This document shows, piece by piece, positions 19,323 to 30,688 of a stretch of DNA of 64,000 bases. Under the pieces are notes generated by a model that was given only the letters and a program-made list of their open reading frames with translations, was not told the DNA's origin and made no database searches. Numbering within the stretch: the first letter of the stretch is position 1; each line of letters begins with the position of its first letter. Origin of the DNA: Batillaria attramentaria (lineage: Eukaryota; Mollusca; Gastropoda; Batillariidae); contig JACVVK020000013.1 in NCBI GenBank assembly GCA_018292915.2, forward strand, positions 3,210,001 to 3,274,000. Reading direction: 5' to 3'. The position numbers were made by a program, and so were the translations under genes.

Positions 19323-20934
19323 TAAACTCAAGCCAAAAAGTTAAGCAACCCTGCTTTGAAATCCAAAACATAATCAAACACACACACACAAATTTCATTC
19401 TTCCTCAGTATCGATAAGACGAGTCTCTGTCATATACTGAATATAAACACTAACTGAAATGTCAAACCAAAGCACCATATTTCATCCCGCAAAGATGGCG
19501 ACTAAGTTCCAGCATTTCATTTCTTCGAGAACAGTTTCACGTTGAAAGCCCACTGTGAACAAAATACAGATGCGATGCCCATTTTGTCACCAAGAAAAAG
19601 GAAAAAGAATCCTTGTCTTTCAGTTTCACACACATTTCGTGATTTAAGTTGTGTTATGTGCTGTCAGTAATGGGTGTAACCTCCCCTTGCCTGAATCACC
19701 TCTCGGCACCTCCTTGGCACGCTGCGGACAAGCCGTCTGAGCTTTTGCTGATCCAGATTGTTCCACTCCTCTTGAACAGCTCTGGTGAGTTCAGCCACGT
19801 TGTTTGGAGGTGGTTGTCTGTCCCTGACAGCTCTCTGTAGCATGTCCCACACATGTTCAGTAACATTGAGATCTGGTGACCGTGCTGGCCAGTCTTCAGT
19901 GACGATGTTGGTCGTATTCTTGTATGCCTGGATGATTCTTGCACGATGGCTGGTGACGTTGTCATCCACCAGAATAAAGTTTTCCACAGGGTGCTGCTGC
20001 TTGAAGGGCAAGATGACGTCACGGAGAATGTCATCTCTGTACTTGACAGCAGTCATGTTCCCATCAATGACCTCAAGGGCGATCTTATGATCGTAGGTGA
20101 AGCCTGCCCACACCATGATGGACTGGCGAGCCCTTGCCGGAATTTGTCTCACACAGTCATCATTGAATGCTTGTCCACGGGAGTGGCGAACTCGTACGCG
20201 GCCATCGTTTGAATACAGGCAGAATCTCTTTTCATCAGTCCACACCAGCCTCCTCAAACGTCAAATGTTCCAGTGTACGTGGACCCTGGCATACTGGAGT
20301 CTCGCCTGGCGATGTTGCGGGGTCAGCTCGGGCTTTTTTCGTGGACGGCGTGAGGGTAAGCCTGCAGCGAGAAGACGGTTGTTGATGGTCTGTCTGGACA
20401 CCCTGCCAATGACGTGTTGAAGGTCGTCTCTAATATGGCGAGCAGGCTTGAATCCGTTGGTTCTGGCATGGTGCACTATCAGTCTGTCTTCTCTGGCCGT
20501 TGTGACTCTTGGGCGTCCGCTTCTTGGGTGGTCTTGGACGTTTCCTGTCTGTCTGTGTTTGGTGACAAGACGACTGACGTCCCCCTTTGTCGTTCAGAAA
20601 CGAGCAACGATAGCTGACGATGACTGCCCTGCCTGAGCAGCGCCCACTATTTGCCACTTCTCAGCATCACTTTTTCTTCTAGTTGCCATGTCTGACGTGT
20701 TCAGTAAGCGGCCTTAAACGTATGCGTCAAACTTGACTTTTCACAAAGTGACCCCTGGCAGTGCTCTGAGCGTTACTCACAGCGTAAATTGCACGTGGAT
20801 GTGGTGAAAATGCCCACGCAGCACGGTACATGGATAAGCTAAAATTGTATCTATCTACAAAATCCGTGCGAATCAGCAAAAGACATATCTGCATTGTTTT
20901 GCAAAAGGTTGCTTAACTTTTTGGCTCGAGTTTA
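19323..20934 (-). mobile_element. Tc1/mariner transposon, copy 1
   Basis: A 1612-bp element with inverted ends (TAAACTCAAGCCAAAAAGTT and the complement of GGTTGCTTAACTTTTTGGCT), flanked by TA dinucleotides at 19321-19322 and 20935-20936. It carries one transposase frame on the minus strand. It inserted into the LINE fragment and was then duplicated with the whole unit (second copy at 31690-33301). Confidence 0.93.
19664..20689 (-). pseudogene. Tc1-type transposase, two in-frame stops
   Basis: A single frame of 342 codons, the usual Tc1 length, runs from ATG at 20689 to a stop at 19664. It has N-terminal helix-turn-helix segments (MATRRKSDAEKWQ; SGRPRVTTAREDRL) and a DD34E catalytic core: VWTDEKRF, ILVDDN, and SPDLNVTEHVW with exactly 34 residues between the second Asp and the Glu. 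TGA codons interrupt it at codon 32 (20594-20596) and codon 143 (20261-20263), each one transition from CGA. No frameshift is present. Both copies in the window share both stops, so it was dead before duplication. Confidence 0.93.
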
Positions 20935-21024
20935 TATTAATATGGCTTAAGGTACCCTGTCTCAGGAAATACAACGCAAATTTGAAAAGACGCATAATTT
21001 AAAGCATGTTCCTTTATTACAACA

Positions 21025-21296
21025 GATATTGATGATTAATACAACTCGTAATGCGATACAATATTGTTTACACTTTACGTGCACAAATAAATTCATCGAC
21101 TGTTGTTACACTACTGGAGCGCTCAGTGTGGTTGGCGCGTCATCGAGTACGCTTCTGTTGGCTCAGTGCCAGCATTACAGATGCTGTCACTATACAGGTG
21201 TTTAAGTGGTGTGATGATAGATACCACGAAAACAGCTCAGAACGATCTGTGAGCATACAAACTGGTAGCGTTAGCCCTTTCAAATACTTCCACACA
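21025..21296 (+). repeat. Block P copy upstream of gene B
   Basis: Matches 6290-6551 upstream of gene A and ends at the TA target used by the MITE at 21299. Confidence 0.75.
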
Positions 21297-21298
21297 TA

Positions 21299-21720
21299 CA
21301 GCCTTCACAAAAAGTTAGGACCACTTGCAAATATCATTCAACTTTTGTCGTGGTGGCATGCTGGTGTAGTGCTGAACATCGCTGAAACGGCGGCTTATAT
21401 AGGCAAACAAAGAAGCACAGTTCATAAACAGGGATGCATTCTTTGACCTGCATCTCATTTTTGCCGTGCAGAAAGCCCCAGGTATCGCTCACTGAACACT
21501 GAAACTCGGTCTAGTTTTGCCGAAATTGCAGATTTTCAAACCCGCCAAGCATACTGTGTGACGCGCACGTGCCATCCACACAGTAATCGCCATGTTCACT
21601 AATTTCCCCTTAACCTTGCTACCGAATTTTACGGGAAAAATCTTATTTGTTTATTTTTTTCTGATTTATTGAAACTGTCACCCATTATGTTGACTGGTCC
21701 TTAACTTTTTGTGAAGACTG
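21299..21720. mobile_element. TA-flanked MITE, copy 1
   Basis: 422 bp with ends CAGCCTTCACAAAAAGTTA and the complement of TTAACTTTTTGTGAAGACTG, flanked by TA (21297-21298, 21721-21722). The aligned site upstream of gene A (6552-6553) has a single TA and no insert. A Tc1/mariner-type non-autonomous element lying just upstream of exon 1. Confidence 0.95.
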
Positions 21721-21762
21721 TAACATTTAGGCCTTGGTTCAGTTTCAGGTTATTTGAAGACC

Positions 21763-24700
21763 ATGGCTGTCAACAAACTGTTGCTTCTGACACTCATCTG
21801 TGTCACTGGACAGTCCGTCTGGTCATACAACACTTTCAAAAACGATTTGAGTGAGTTGAACATTTCTTGTTCATTAGAATATTGACTGCTGTTGTGGTTT
21901 AATAACGTCCACCCTATAATGTGTGTATGAGGAAGGAATCGGGATATTGAGAGAGAGAGAGAGAGAGAGAGAGAGCTGTTACCTGTGATCTGTATCCTGT
22001 GTTAGGTCTGCCCCTCCATTTCAATTGTCACTCTTAGTGCTTGTTTAACATAGTTAATGTCAGGCAATGCCAATGCCTATTTCTTAAATTGTGTTTTAGC
22101 CAATGACTGAGTGTGTGCGTGTGTAATGATGTACATACATGTATGTTGGTTTTGTATTTCCATGGTATGTTTGTGTATAGATGTGTTTTTATTAAGAGGA
22201 GCAAAACAAATTCTTCTTAATTGTAACTAAGAAGCGAATAAATCTATCTTATCTTATCTTATAACCACACCAGTGTGTGGAGCATAAAAGATACTCCATG
22301 GTTGACTTGGCATTTCTGCAAGACGGGGACATTTGAAAACTTCCATACAATTTGACATCATTCCCTACCCTTCTTCGCCCCCTCCACTGGATACCTTTAA
22401 CCCTTTCACTGCCAGACGCATTTCGGTTCACTCACGGATAACATCTCTTCGCGTCACTCTGCTGTAAACAGGAATCAAAACCTGTACTGTATCAAAGAGC
22501 TTTGTTTCCCCCTAACTACTGGAAAATACAGATTTAACATTTTTAACTAATGTAACAGGTGACCTACTGTTTCCAGTCGCGGACTACTGCGACAGAGGCA
22601 GTGAAAGGGTTAATGTGGGTATCCAGCTCTACTTAACCCATTAATGCCCACCGTCCCATTTTTGGGACGCAACATATTTCAATCGCGCTATCTAAAGTGT
22701 TTGTGTCAATGTGACTCAGCTGCCTTGTGTTAATCAGGGGACACACCCTGCATCCAAATATTGTTTTTGTTTGAGTACTCTCCATTTACACCAGCAGTGG
22801 AAGCTGCCATTTGCCGATTAGTTGTACGTCACATTTTATCGTCTAGATGAAACATTTCAGAGTTTCAATCAAAATTAGACCAACACATGTTAATTGTAGA
22901 CCATTATGCATAATATCAACCATGTCGCACTTAGAAAAAAAAATTGGGCATTAATGGGTTAATCTCGAAACTGGCGAGATATATAGGAACATAGGGTCTC
23001 GAGTTTTGACGTTACATTACGGGCACACTCATTGATAGATGTTGGTTGTGTCTTTGGTTGGTTGGTTGGTTGGTTGGTTCTGCCGGCTGGCTGGTTGGTT
23101 GATTATTTGACGTTTCATGCCATAAGAGTGATTGGACTGACAGGTCATCCACATTATTATCATTATCATTATTATTTCTTGTACTATTATTATGGACGCA
23201 GGCTGGCTGGAAAAGTTCTGTAAATCGGACAGTGACTGCGATGCGGACCTGGCTGTGTGTTTCAAGGGGAAATGTCTCTGTAAACCTGGTTATTACTACT
23301 CCCGTACCAGGAACATCTGTCTGGACAGTGAGTGTTCTCTCGTTTGTAAACCTGGTTATTACTACTCCCGTACCAGGAACATCTGTCTGGACAGTGAGTG
23401 TTCTCTCGTTTGTAAACCTGGTTATTACTACTCCCGTACCAGGAACATCTGTCTGGACAGTGAGTGTTCTCTCGTTAGTCGTTACACCAAACAAGAGTGA
23501 GAAATAAAGATGGAAGTTACCCGTGAGCTGTTGTCGGTTGAGGTTTGCCTGGGTGGCAAACTTTCCCATAAGTACCGTCCAAGTTACCGCGGCCTCGAGA
23601 AGAATCATACCCGTAGTTTTTTTCTGTTTTGTTGTTGTTTTAAACCGGAGGGTGAGCGGTGGTCTAATAGGTAGCGCGTCGGATTTAGCCGCTGCGCTAC
23701 TGAACGGCCGTCACCAATGTCATGGCGAGGAAGCGTGGGTTCGAGCCCAGGTCGAGCTTGTGATATGCGATACCGGTTTTTCCTGGCTGCCAGGCTGCTC
23801 ATCGGGGGTTTCACTCCGGGTTATCCGGCTTTCCTCCCCCCAGCAAAATTGCTATATTGTTAAAAAAAAATTGTAAAAAAAAAAGAAAGGATAGGTATTT
23901 GGTGGCGCTGCACCGCGGCGACGCGCTTCCCCCGGGGTAAGCAGCCCGAATTTCCCGAAAGGGACAATAAAGTAGTTAAAAAAAAATCAAGAAGGGTCAC
24001 AATGATATCACGAGGTCAGCTGCCACGCCATGCCGCCCAGTACACGGCGACTTGAAACAAATCCTCTCAAAGGTTTCTACGCAGGTCCACCCGACCGTAT
24101 AGCACGTAGGTGACTCTTCTCTTTATTTCACTCTTGCCGGCGTCAGGTAATCTGGTAGTGGCATCTTAATGGGCTTCAGACAGATCATGTCACCAAACTC
24201 CGAAATTTCTTAAAACGGGCCAATTCCATGTTTGCTGAGTCAACTTATGTTTTGGAACAGTTCCGCTCGTGAGTGCGCCTGTACGTTCCAAATACTCTAT
24301 CTTGATGATTAGTACAGCTCTTAATGCGATACAATGTTGTTTACACTTTGCGCGAGCGGTCAAACATTCAAATTGTAAGACTGTTGTTACACCACTGGAG
24401 CGCTGAGTGTCGTGGTTTTCGCATCATCGAGTACGCTTCTGCTGGCTCAGTGCCACCGTTACAGACGCTGTAACTGTCCAGGTGTCTAAGTGGTGTGATG
24501 AGAGATGCCACGAAAACAGCTCAGAACGATCTGCGAGCATAAAAACTGTAGCATCATTCGACTGTGCTGACAGGAAACAATTTTCGTTTTACAAATTCTA
24601 CTGGCGGAAGTGCATTCTACGCTCGTGGCCCATATACAATTCTGTTCCGGGACCGTCGCTTCTCTAGGTCCCTGCGACGACGTCCAGATCGGGCTAACCG

Positions 24701-26238
24701 ACACCGAGGGTGGGTGGGTGTTTGGGAGTTTAACGTCCTTTTCCACCACATAGGGTGATATCAAAGACGGGACAACGATGAAAAAGCCAGCACAAATATT
24801 TGGCCCCAGCCGGGATCGAACTTACGACCCGAGCATTAGAAGTCCAACGCTCTACCATTCGACCACCCCGGCTCCCCCTAACCGACACCGAGCCGAGCTA
24901 AGTGATACCTAAGAAGGCAAATACAAAAATACTAGGTGATAAGGATAGTGGACAGTTGCGAACACCTTTGAGGTCCCCGTGTTCTTTCGGGGAGCCGGGT
25001 GGCCGAATGGTAGAGCGTTGGACATCTAATGCTCGGGTCGTGAGTTCGTATCCCGGCTGGGGTCAAATATTTGTGCTGGCTTTTTCATCGTTGCCCCGTC
25101 TTTGATATCACCCGTATATGGTGGAAAAGGACGTTAAACCACCAAACACCCTCCCCACCCACCCCGTGTTACTTCACACGAGTTGTCTCCCTCGCCGCAA
25201 CAAGCACGCATTTTTCGAGCGTGTGGCGTATGTCTATACTCCACACACGCCGTCACACTGAGCCGTAAACCATGCCTCGTAGAGTATTTTCACGGTAGCG
25301 CTATGTTGCCCGTTTGTTTCAGTGTGCGCCTATACAGATCTCCAGCCAACGTTCATCAAGTACCCTGGCTACGCCATTGACGGGTTCAACATGAAATCAT
25401 CTGAGGTCACGTTGTTGCAGGTCACAGAATATAGCTTTTTTTCCCCTGTTCTTTGGATCTTACTTATGTCAGGCACTGCACCTCCTCCCAAGAAATTTTC
25501 GGGGAGCCGGGGTAGAGCGTTGGACTTCTAATGCTCGGGGCGTGAGTTCGATCCCGGCTGGGGCCAAATATTTGTGCTGGCTTTTTCATCGTTGCCCCGT
25601 CCTTGATATCACCCTAGGTGGTGGAAAAGGACGTTAAACACCCACCCACCCACCCCTTCCAATAAATTTTCACTACCAAAACATACAACTGGGTTCCAGA
25701 CGCAAGACATGTCGACAAGCTGCATGCCAAAAATGAAGCCTCGAAAGCGTAATTTTGATAGTTTACTGATGCAGCGTCCGTGCCAACCCCACATACTGAA
25801 ATAGCTCATAACTGTCACTGTGATATTCCTGCCCCGCACATGCCCAAGGATATGCTTAAAAATAGGTCCCCATCAAATCAAGTCTGCTATGTATCAGCAC
25901 ATCAAACATGCCTCTTTTCACCCAAACCCAACAACTGGGATCAAACGCAATTTCAACAACTGTACAAAAACAAAAAAATCCTAGAAGACAAGACAGATTC
26001 TCTGTAATAATGATGACCCTCTTACTCCCTATCCCTACCCTGCCTCATTTGCATTGTATTCTGTGTCCTACAGGACTGCATGGACCAGTGCATCGCCAAC
26101 CCTCGCTGTCGTTCCATGGAGCACGTGACGACCAACAAAGGAGCATGTCGTCTGCAGCCCGTGACCAAGCTCGGTGCTGCAGACTCTGTCTGGAGAGCCC
26201 ATAGTGACTGGAACTATTATCAGAGAACCTGTTTGTAG
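21763..26238 (+). CDS. Gene B: secreted EB-like/PAN-domain protein, four exons
   Basis: Exons 21763-21850, 23202-23327, 25323-25420 and 26074-26238 join to 477 nt (158 residues) with the same phases as gene A. The signal peptide is MAVNKLLLLTLICVTGQSVW. The EB-like module has the same six cysteines (SDCDADLAV in place of SDCEADLAV). The PAN-like half reads YPGYAIDGFNMKSSEVTLLQ and DCMDQCIANPRCRSMEHVTT, ending YYQRTCL. Several replacements separate it from A, but only two residues (Asn/Ser and His/Tyr in exon 4) and the repeat number separate it from C. Intron 1 carries two piggyBac-type MITEs. Intron 2 holds SINEs and block P. A TATA promoter and exon 0 lie about 4 kb upstream. Function unknown, probably extracellular binding. 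Confidence 0.82.
22014..22262 (+). repeat. Retroposon-type 3' end with (TATCT)n tail in intron 1 of gene B
   Basis: About 250 bp ending GCGAATAAATCTATCTTATC with pentanucleotide repeats, present in B and C (34379-34627) but absent from A. Probably a 5'-truncated retroposon; family not identified. Confidence 0.5.
22401..22609. mobile_element. piggyBac-type MITE 1 in intron 1 of gene B
   Basis: 209 bp with 13-bp ends CCCTTTCACTGCC / GGCAGTGAAAGGG and TTAA on both sides (22397-22400, 22610-22613), the piggyBac target signature. Intron 1 of gene A lacks it. Confidence 0.9.
22637..22958. mobile_element. piggyBac-type MITE 2 in intron 1 of gene B
   Basis: 322 bp with ends CCCATTAATGCCCA / TGGGCATTAATGGG and TTAA on both sides (22633-22636, 22959-22962). 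It lies 27 bases from MITE 1 and is absent from gene A. Confidence 0.9.
23279..23476 (+). repeat. 66-bp minisatellite over the exon 2 donor of gene B, 3 units
   Basis: Units at 23279-23344, 23345-23410 and 23411-23476; donors ACA|GTGAGT at 23328, 23394 and 23460. In frame, each unit adds 22 residues with three cysteines. Confidence 0.97.
23651..23975 (+). mobile_element. SINE family 2
   Basis: tRNA-like head (GGTGAGCGGTGGTCTAATAG; B box GGTTCGAGCCC), body TACCGGTTTTTCCTGGCTGC, and a 3' part GGTGGCGCTGCACCGCGGCG ending GAATTTCCCGAAAGGGACAA-TAAAG plus poly(A). The tail hairpin resembles the LINE-type end at 51700. A second copy is at 36291. Confidence 0.9.
24212..24549 (+). repeat. Block P copy in intron 2 of gene B
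   Basis: A diverged copy of the block found upstream of all three genes, starting AAAACGGGCCAATTCC and ending at TGCGAGCATAAAAACTG. Confidence 0.75.
24709..24877 (-). mobile_element. SINE family 1, private to copy B
   Basis: A 169-bp minus-strand SINE flanked by perfect 15-bp direct repeats CTAACCGACACCGAG (24694-24708, 24878-24892). The aligned sequence in copy C (about 37334-37348) has one copy of the target and no SINE. The insertion therefore postdates the B/C duplication. Confidence 0.95.
24989..25164 (+). mobile_element. SINE family 1
   Basis: Inserted into repeat E with flanks CCGTGTTCTTTC and CCGTGTTACTTC. The same insertion is in copy C at 37444. Head GGGGAGCCGGGTGGCCGAAT, anticodon segment GACATCTAATGC. 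Confidence 0.92.
25501..25654 (+). mobile_element. SINE family 1 in intron 3 of gene B, A box deleted
   Basis: Orthologous to 9756-9920 but missing about 11 bases in the D-arm/A-box region (GGGGAGCCGGGGTAGAGCGT). This would remove internal promoter function. Confidence 0.92.
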
Positions 26239-26660
26239 ATGGTCAGTCTCGGTGAGTCACTATGTGACAGCAGAGACCAATTACATCTCTATGTTTTTGT
26301 CTCAGAGCAGACCGACAGGTAGCGCTGAGCTGCAGAGACAACTTCTTCAAAAGATTTTTTTTCTATGTTTAAACAAGTAGTATTTCATCAACACAGTCAT
26401 ATAGAATTTTTCTTTCAAAACAACAACAACAACAACAGCAACAGAAACACACCCAGAAAAAATTGTGTCCTTAACACTTCAGTTAACTATTTTTCAAGCC
26501 GATTGTGAACAGTTCAGTAAGCCAAGTGAATGGGTAACCTTCGTTATTTTTTTTTTTCTTTTTTCTTTTGAGTCTCTGCAATTTAGCGATCGGAGCTTTG
26601 AGTTATATATCATAAGTACCTGTCGTTAGCAAAGTAAACTGAATAATTCAAAGCATTCAA

Positions 26661-26735
<75 letters not shown>

Positions 26736-27032
26736 GCGCCCGCGTAAGACAATAACATTCGCCATAATACACAAAAACAAACCATGGACATTCACCGGAC
26801 CAGGCACAGTCCACACTCATTCACAGACGTTCCTGAAAATTGCAAATGCACTTCAGCCGCACAACGATCTCAGTTACTCCCTCCTGACGTTACTGCACCA
26901 GCATGTTCTGGGATGGTCTAGAAATTATTTTGCATCGAAATGCAGTGGTTTTTCGCGATCTCTACAATACGTGGAAAGCGGGAATTTCTGTAGTGGGTTT
27001 CGTTTTTGCCACTGACTCACACTCAGAAGCAT

Positions 27033-27102
<70 letters not shown>

Positions 27103-29158
27103 CCTCGCGCGCGCGCGTCTACTGAAGAGAGAGGGAGAGAGAGCGGGTCTCTTCTCCGATACCAGTAAGCAATCGTCTGTCAGTCAGGCCTGCGGGAAGT
27201 AACTCTGTCAAGGGGGCACGACTTTGTTACAAGAATTCATTCACCCATGTAGAACCTCGCATACGTCAAAAAGTTAGTGACGTCAACCAGCTAGGCGAGC
27301 TAACACGACCTCATGTGTTTGGGGTTTTGCGAGCGCATGCTATTGTTAGAGGCACGGAAAGGGTTTTCAGTACTTTCTTTATGTCAGCTTGATGTCAGAG
27401 AGCTTGCGTTCGTGTGTTTTTTTGGTTCTTTTGTTGTTGTTGTTGTTGTTGTTGTTTGTCTTTGCTTGTTCCCGGTCAATTAGTAGTGGCTGATAATAGC
27501 CGGAGGTCAGTTGTGTTTTTGCCCGGAGTTTGGGATCAAATTCCTCTCCGTGGCCTTAACCGATTATAATACTGATTAGTTCAGTGAATCCAGCAAAGTT
27601 TTATCTTTTAGAAACATATTTTGTTTTATTTGCCAGTTCAAGTGGAAGTAGTTCAATTCACGTTTTTATGCTTGATCGCCTTCAAAAATCCGTCGGGTCG
27701 GACCCTTCAAAAATTCGTCGTAAATCAGCCACAGCGCCTATTTAGTCCAAAGTTATATCCAATAAGAGCCCTTTCCCCAAAGTTTCAAATGCCGCAACCC
27801 CGATCAATTTTGGCCCAGTGGATCGGCTGTAATCCTTGGTCAAGCACAGTGTAACAAACACAGATTTCACTGCAACGGGTGCATTTCCTTTGTTTTTGCT
27901 TGCGAGCGGCCGTTGCTTTCTTTGCGGCTCGCGCTGCGCGCACATAAGGCCGGGTCCCGGGGGACGCGCTGTTTGCACTCGACCATTGAATGCGCCACCC
28001 GTGACCAGCGGACTCGTTCAGTCCGGACTTCGCCATCACACCACGCAGCCTTTGCACTGTTTTTTCCCGGATCAATAAACAACACATGTCATAGTGACCC
28101 CTGCGTTGTGTGCTCCCTGCCTGCTTGACCGGACCCCCGACACCCGGTTACATTAATAAAATGGGTTTTGCTATGTCCATCATTACTACTTTGATCAGAG
28201 ATATGGTGACAGCTGACTTCTATCTGACATCGTCTTAAATTTATCTCTGGTTGTGATCAAAGGGTGCACGTTTCCTTTCATCGTGTTGAGTAAGCTATAA
28301 AGTAGAACACATGACACTAATTCTGAAGATTAAAATCCTGTGTTCGTGTTATTGATCCTGCCGTGACAAAATTAATAACCTGTGATTTTATACGTGTATC
28401 TCTCGTCATTAAAGGGCAAGGCAAGTCAAATGCAATGTTGGGTTTAGGGGATAGACAGTGATGTCCTAGACGGCTGCAGCCCAAAAGATTTGAACACGAA
28501 TACACCATTCAGCATTTATCACACCAAACGTCAGCCGAAATGCGATGCCATCGAGGCTGCCATGTTGATCCTAGCAGTGGCGTCACTCCACCACTCAGCA
28601 GCAGGCGAGATTCTGACACTGTGCGTGCAGGTGTGCCTGCCACACGTTTTAGACGTGCTATTTCTGGCTCGTATACACACTTTGCTTATTTCCCGAAAGC
28701 TAGAATTGATTTGGGGATAGTTCCCTATAATTTCGAGCCAGAATGTTCTGAGGAAGAGCTCAGTAAGGGGTCGGGCAGAAAACAGTGGGGACGATGGGGA
28801 AGAGCCGATTGATGAGAACGAGTGCAGTTGTGGGAGATGCGTGTTTGACAAGTGAAGCAGCAACATCGTTCGCAAAAGCGCCAGTGAAACAATCCGGGGC
28901 AAAATGATCTCCACAAACGAGGTCTCGATTGTTCCAGGCGTATTCCTGCACTCGGCGGGGCAAGGGAGCATTCTTCAAGGTCTCCAACCATTTCGCACAC
29001 GGCACAACCTCCGTTTTTCCTTTGATTTGTTTAGATTCGGAAATTCAAAAAAAAGCTTTTGTGGCTTCCATCTGCATTCTTACACGTGCCCTGTTTGCTG
29101 AAACAACCAAACGCTTTGCACTGTGGCATCTCGAACACAAAATAATACTCTGGAACAA
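26239..29158. repeat. Intergenic unit D, copy 2
   Basis: Near-identical to 10706-13646. TG tracts at 26664-26733 and 27035-27101 differ in length from copy 1. No host gene is recognised. Confidence 0.9.
28760..29129 (-). pseudogene. THAP-domain remnant, copy 3
   Basis: The same remnant as at 13240-13612 with an 8-A run; the first half ends at a stop right after the homopolymer. The shared frameshift at the AKW junction is also present. Confidence 0.75.
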
Positions 29159-29161
29159 CCC

Positions 29162-29344
29162 GGGGAGCCGGGGTGGTCGAATGGTAGAGCGTTGGACTTC
29201 TAATGCTCGGGTCGTGAGTTCGATCCCGGCTGGGACCAAATATTTGTGCTGGCTTTTTCATCGTTGCCCCGTCTTTGTGCTGGCTTTTTCATCGTTGCCC
29301 CGTGGTGGAAAAGGACGTTAAACCCCCAAACACCCACCCACCCA
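29162..29344 (+). mobile_element. SINE family 1 with internal duplication
   Basis: Flanked by perfect 13-bp repeats TCTGGAACAACCC (29149-29161, 29345-29357). The A/B equivalent (16978-16990) is an empty site. The body repeats GTGCTGGCTTTTTCATCGTT in tandem. Confidence 0.96.
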
Positions 29345-29359
29345 TCTGGAACAACCCGC

Positions 29360-29958
29360 TCAAAGCGGGCACTGCGGACAGTGGTGGTGGAGTGACGTCA
29401 CCGTCAGCGCCTTTCCCGTCTCATTCGCGAAAGAGTGCGGCAACATGGCGCAGCCCAGGAACCGAAAGCAGAGGGTGTTTTCAATGATCCTTATTAGTAA
29501 TGACTTGGATCTAACCATCTCGCTGTTAGTGCAAAACAAAACTGTTTACTTCCAACGGTTTTTAAAAAAGCTTCATTGCCTGTTTGTCTACCAAGCCCTT
29601 GCAGAACAGCAGAGACTACCTGTGCACTTATTCGCCTTTTGAAAACTCGCATTTCGATTTGTTGTGCAAAGCTGGCGCACAGATACTGCGTGCGAGAAAA
29701 CATAATGATTTCCCCGGCTGTGTCACTTTCATTGATTGAAGTAAACTGCCTATCACCGACTGTAACACAATTCTTTCTACTCATTTAAACAACCACGTCA
29801 TGAATGGTTTGTATTGCGTTCTGTGATTGGTCACTTTGCTGTGGCCACAGTCGTCCCATCTTTCAGGATGCATGCGCCAACTTCGGAAGAAAAGTTATTG
29901 GAGAGATGCTAACGAATGAAATGTCAGGCTTGTTAATTAACGTGGCACTAAGCCTGCA
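29360..29958. other. Upstream region of gene C promoter
   Basis: Near-identical to 16991-17586. It has the same unrecognised short ORFs and an inverted CCAAT motif near 29825. Confidence 0.5.
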
Positions 29959-30044
29959 TATATAAGCCGCGGGGGTTGGGGAGTGGAGTCAAGCTTCTCC
30001 TGACACACAGAGGAAGTTGTCATCATTCTCCAGTGACAGCTCAG
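29959..30044 (+). promoter_or_regulatory. TATA promoter and probable non-coding exon 0 of gene C
   Basis: TATATAA at 29959-29965 and donor CTCAG|GTAAGC with GT at 30045, as for gene B. Confidence 0.55.
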
Positions 30045-30253
30045 GTAAGCATGTCTTTACAATTTGTTGTTTATGTTGCTGCGCTTACAACAACAAAACA
30101 AACAACAAAACACAGGTCAGTCTCCTATTCAGTCCAAGAAAGTTCGTCTGTCACTTTTTCACATCAATTCAATTCAAAATACATTGATTACCAGTCTGTA
30201 GTGGAAGTGTCCGAATGTCAACTGGGTTTCCATGTGTCCACACTTTTGATATT

Positions 30254-30463
30254 TCAAGTCCCTTTGGTCTCCTTAAAGTCCTCGAACACGAGGACGAGCT
30301 TACCCTGCACCATTGTAACACTGTACTCACCATAAACTTCTCTTGTACGTTCTGGCTTAAAATTATCGTCGTAAGCAATCATCCACACTGAAACTTTCGC
30401 TGGGTTCATCACATCAGCAACGCTCAAAATCACATCAACGGCGACTTTATTTATTGTCAACAC
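30254..30463 (-). CDS. Unrecognised open exon-like segment (copy 2)
   Basis: Identical in protein to 17882-18091. Kept open, but its context gives no start or splice sites. Confidence 0.25.
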   Translation of the reverse strand: MLTINKVAVDVILSVADVMNPAKVSVWMIAYDDNFKPERTREVYGEYSVTMVQGKLVLVFEDFKETKGT

Positions 30464-30688
30464 TTTCGTTCTCTCTCCATCAAACAGACGTTAAATGTCC
30501 AGATCTGTCGAAAGGGGAATTTATAGAAAAAGCATTGTTCTCCATTGCAAAAGAGCCTCTTGCCTGATTCTCGCAAACAAGGCCGCAAACCGAAGTACTG
30601 TCACATAACCCGTCAGCTGTGATGAAGATGTGTGAGAGGGTGGTTCTGAATCGCTTGACAGTTCTTCTGTCTGACTTCCTTCATCTCT

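Larger units (their letters stand above)
24655..25219. repeat. Dispersed repeat E split by two SINEs (gene B intron 2)
   Basis: Repeat E pieces at 24655-24708, 24893-24988 and 25165-25219 match 45134-45440. Two SINEs were inserted into it. Confidence 0.7.
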
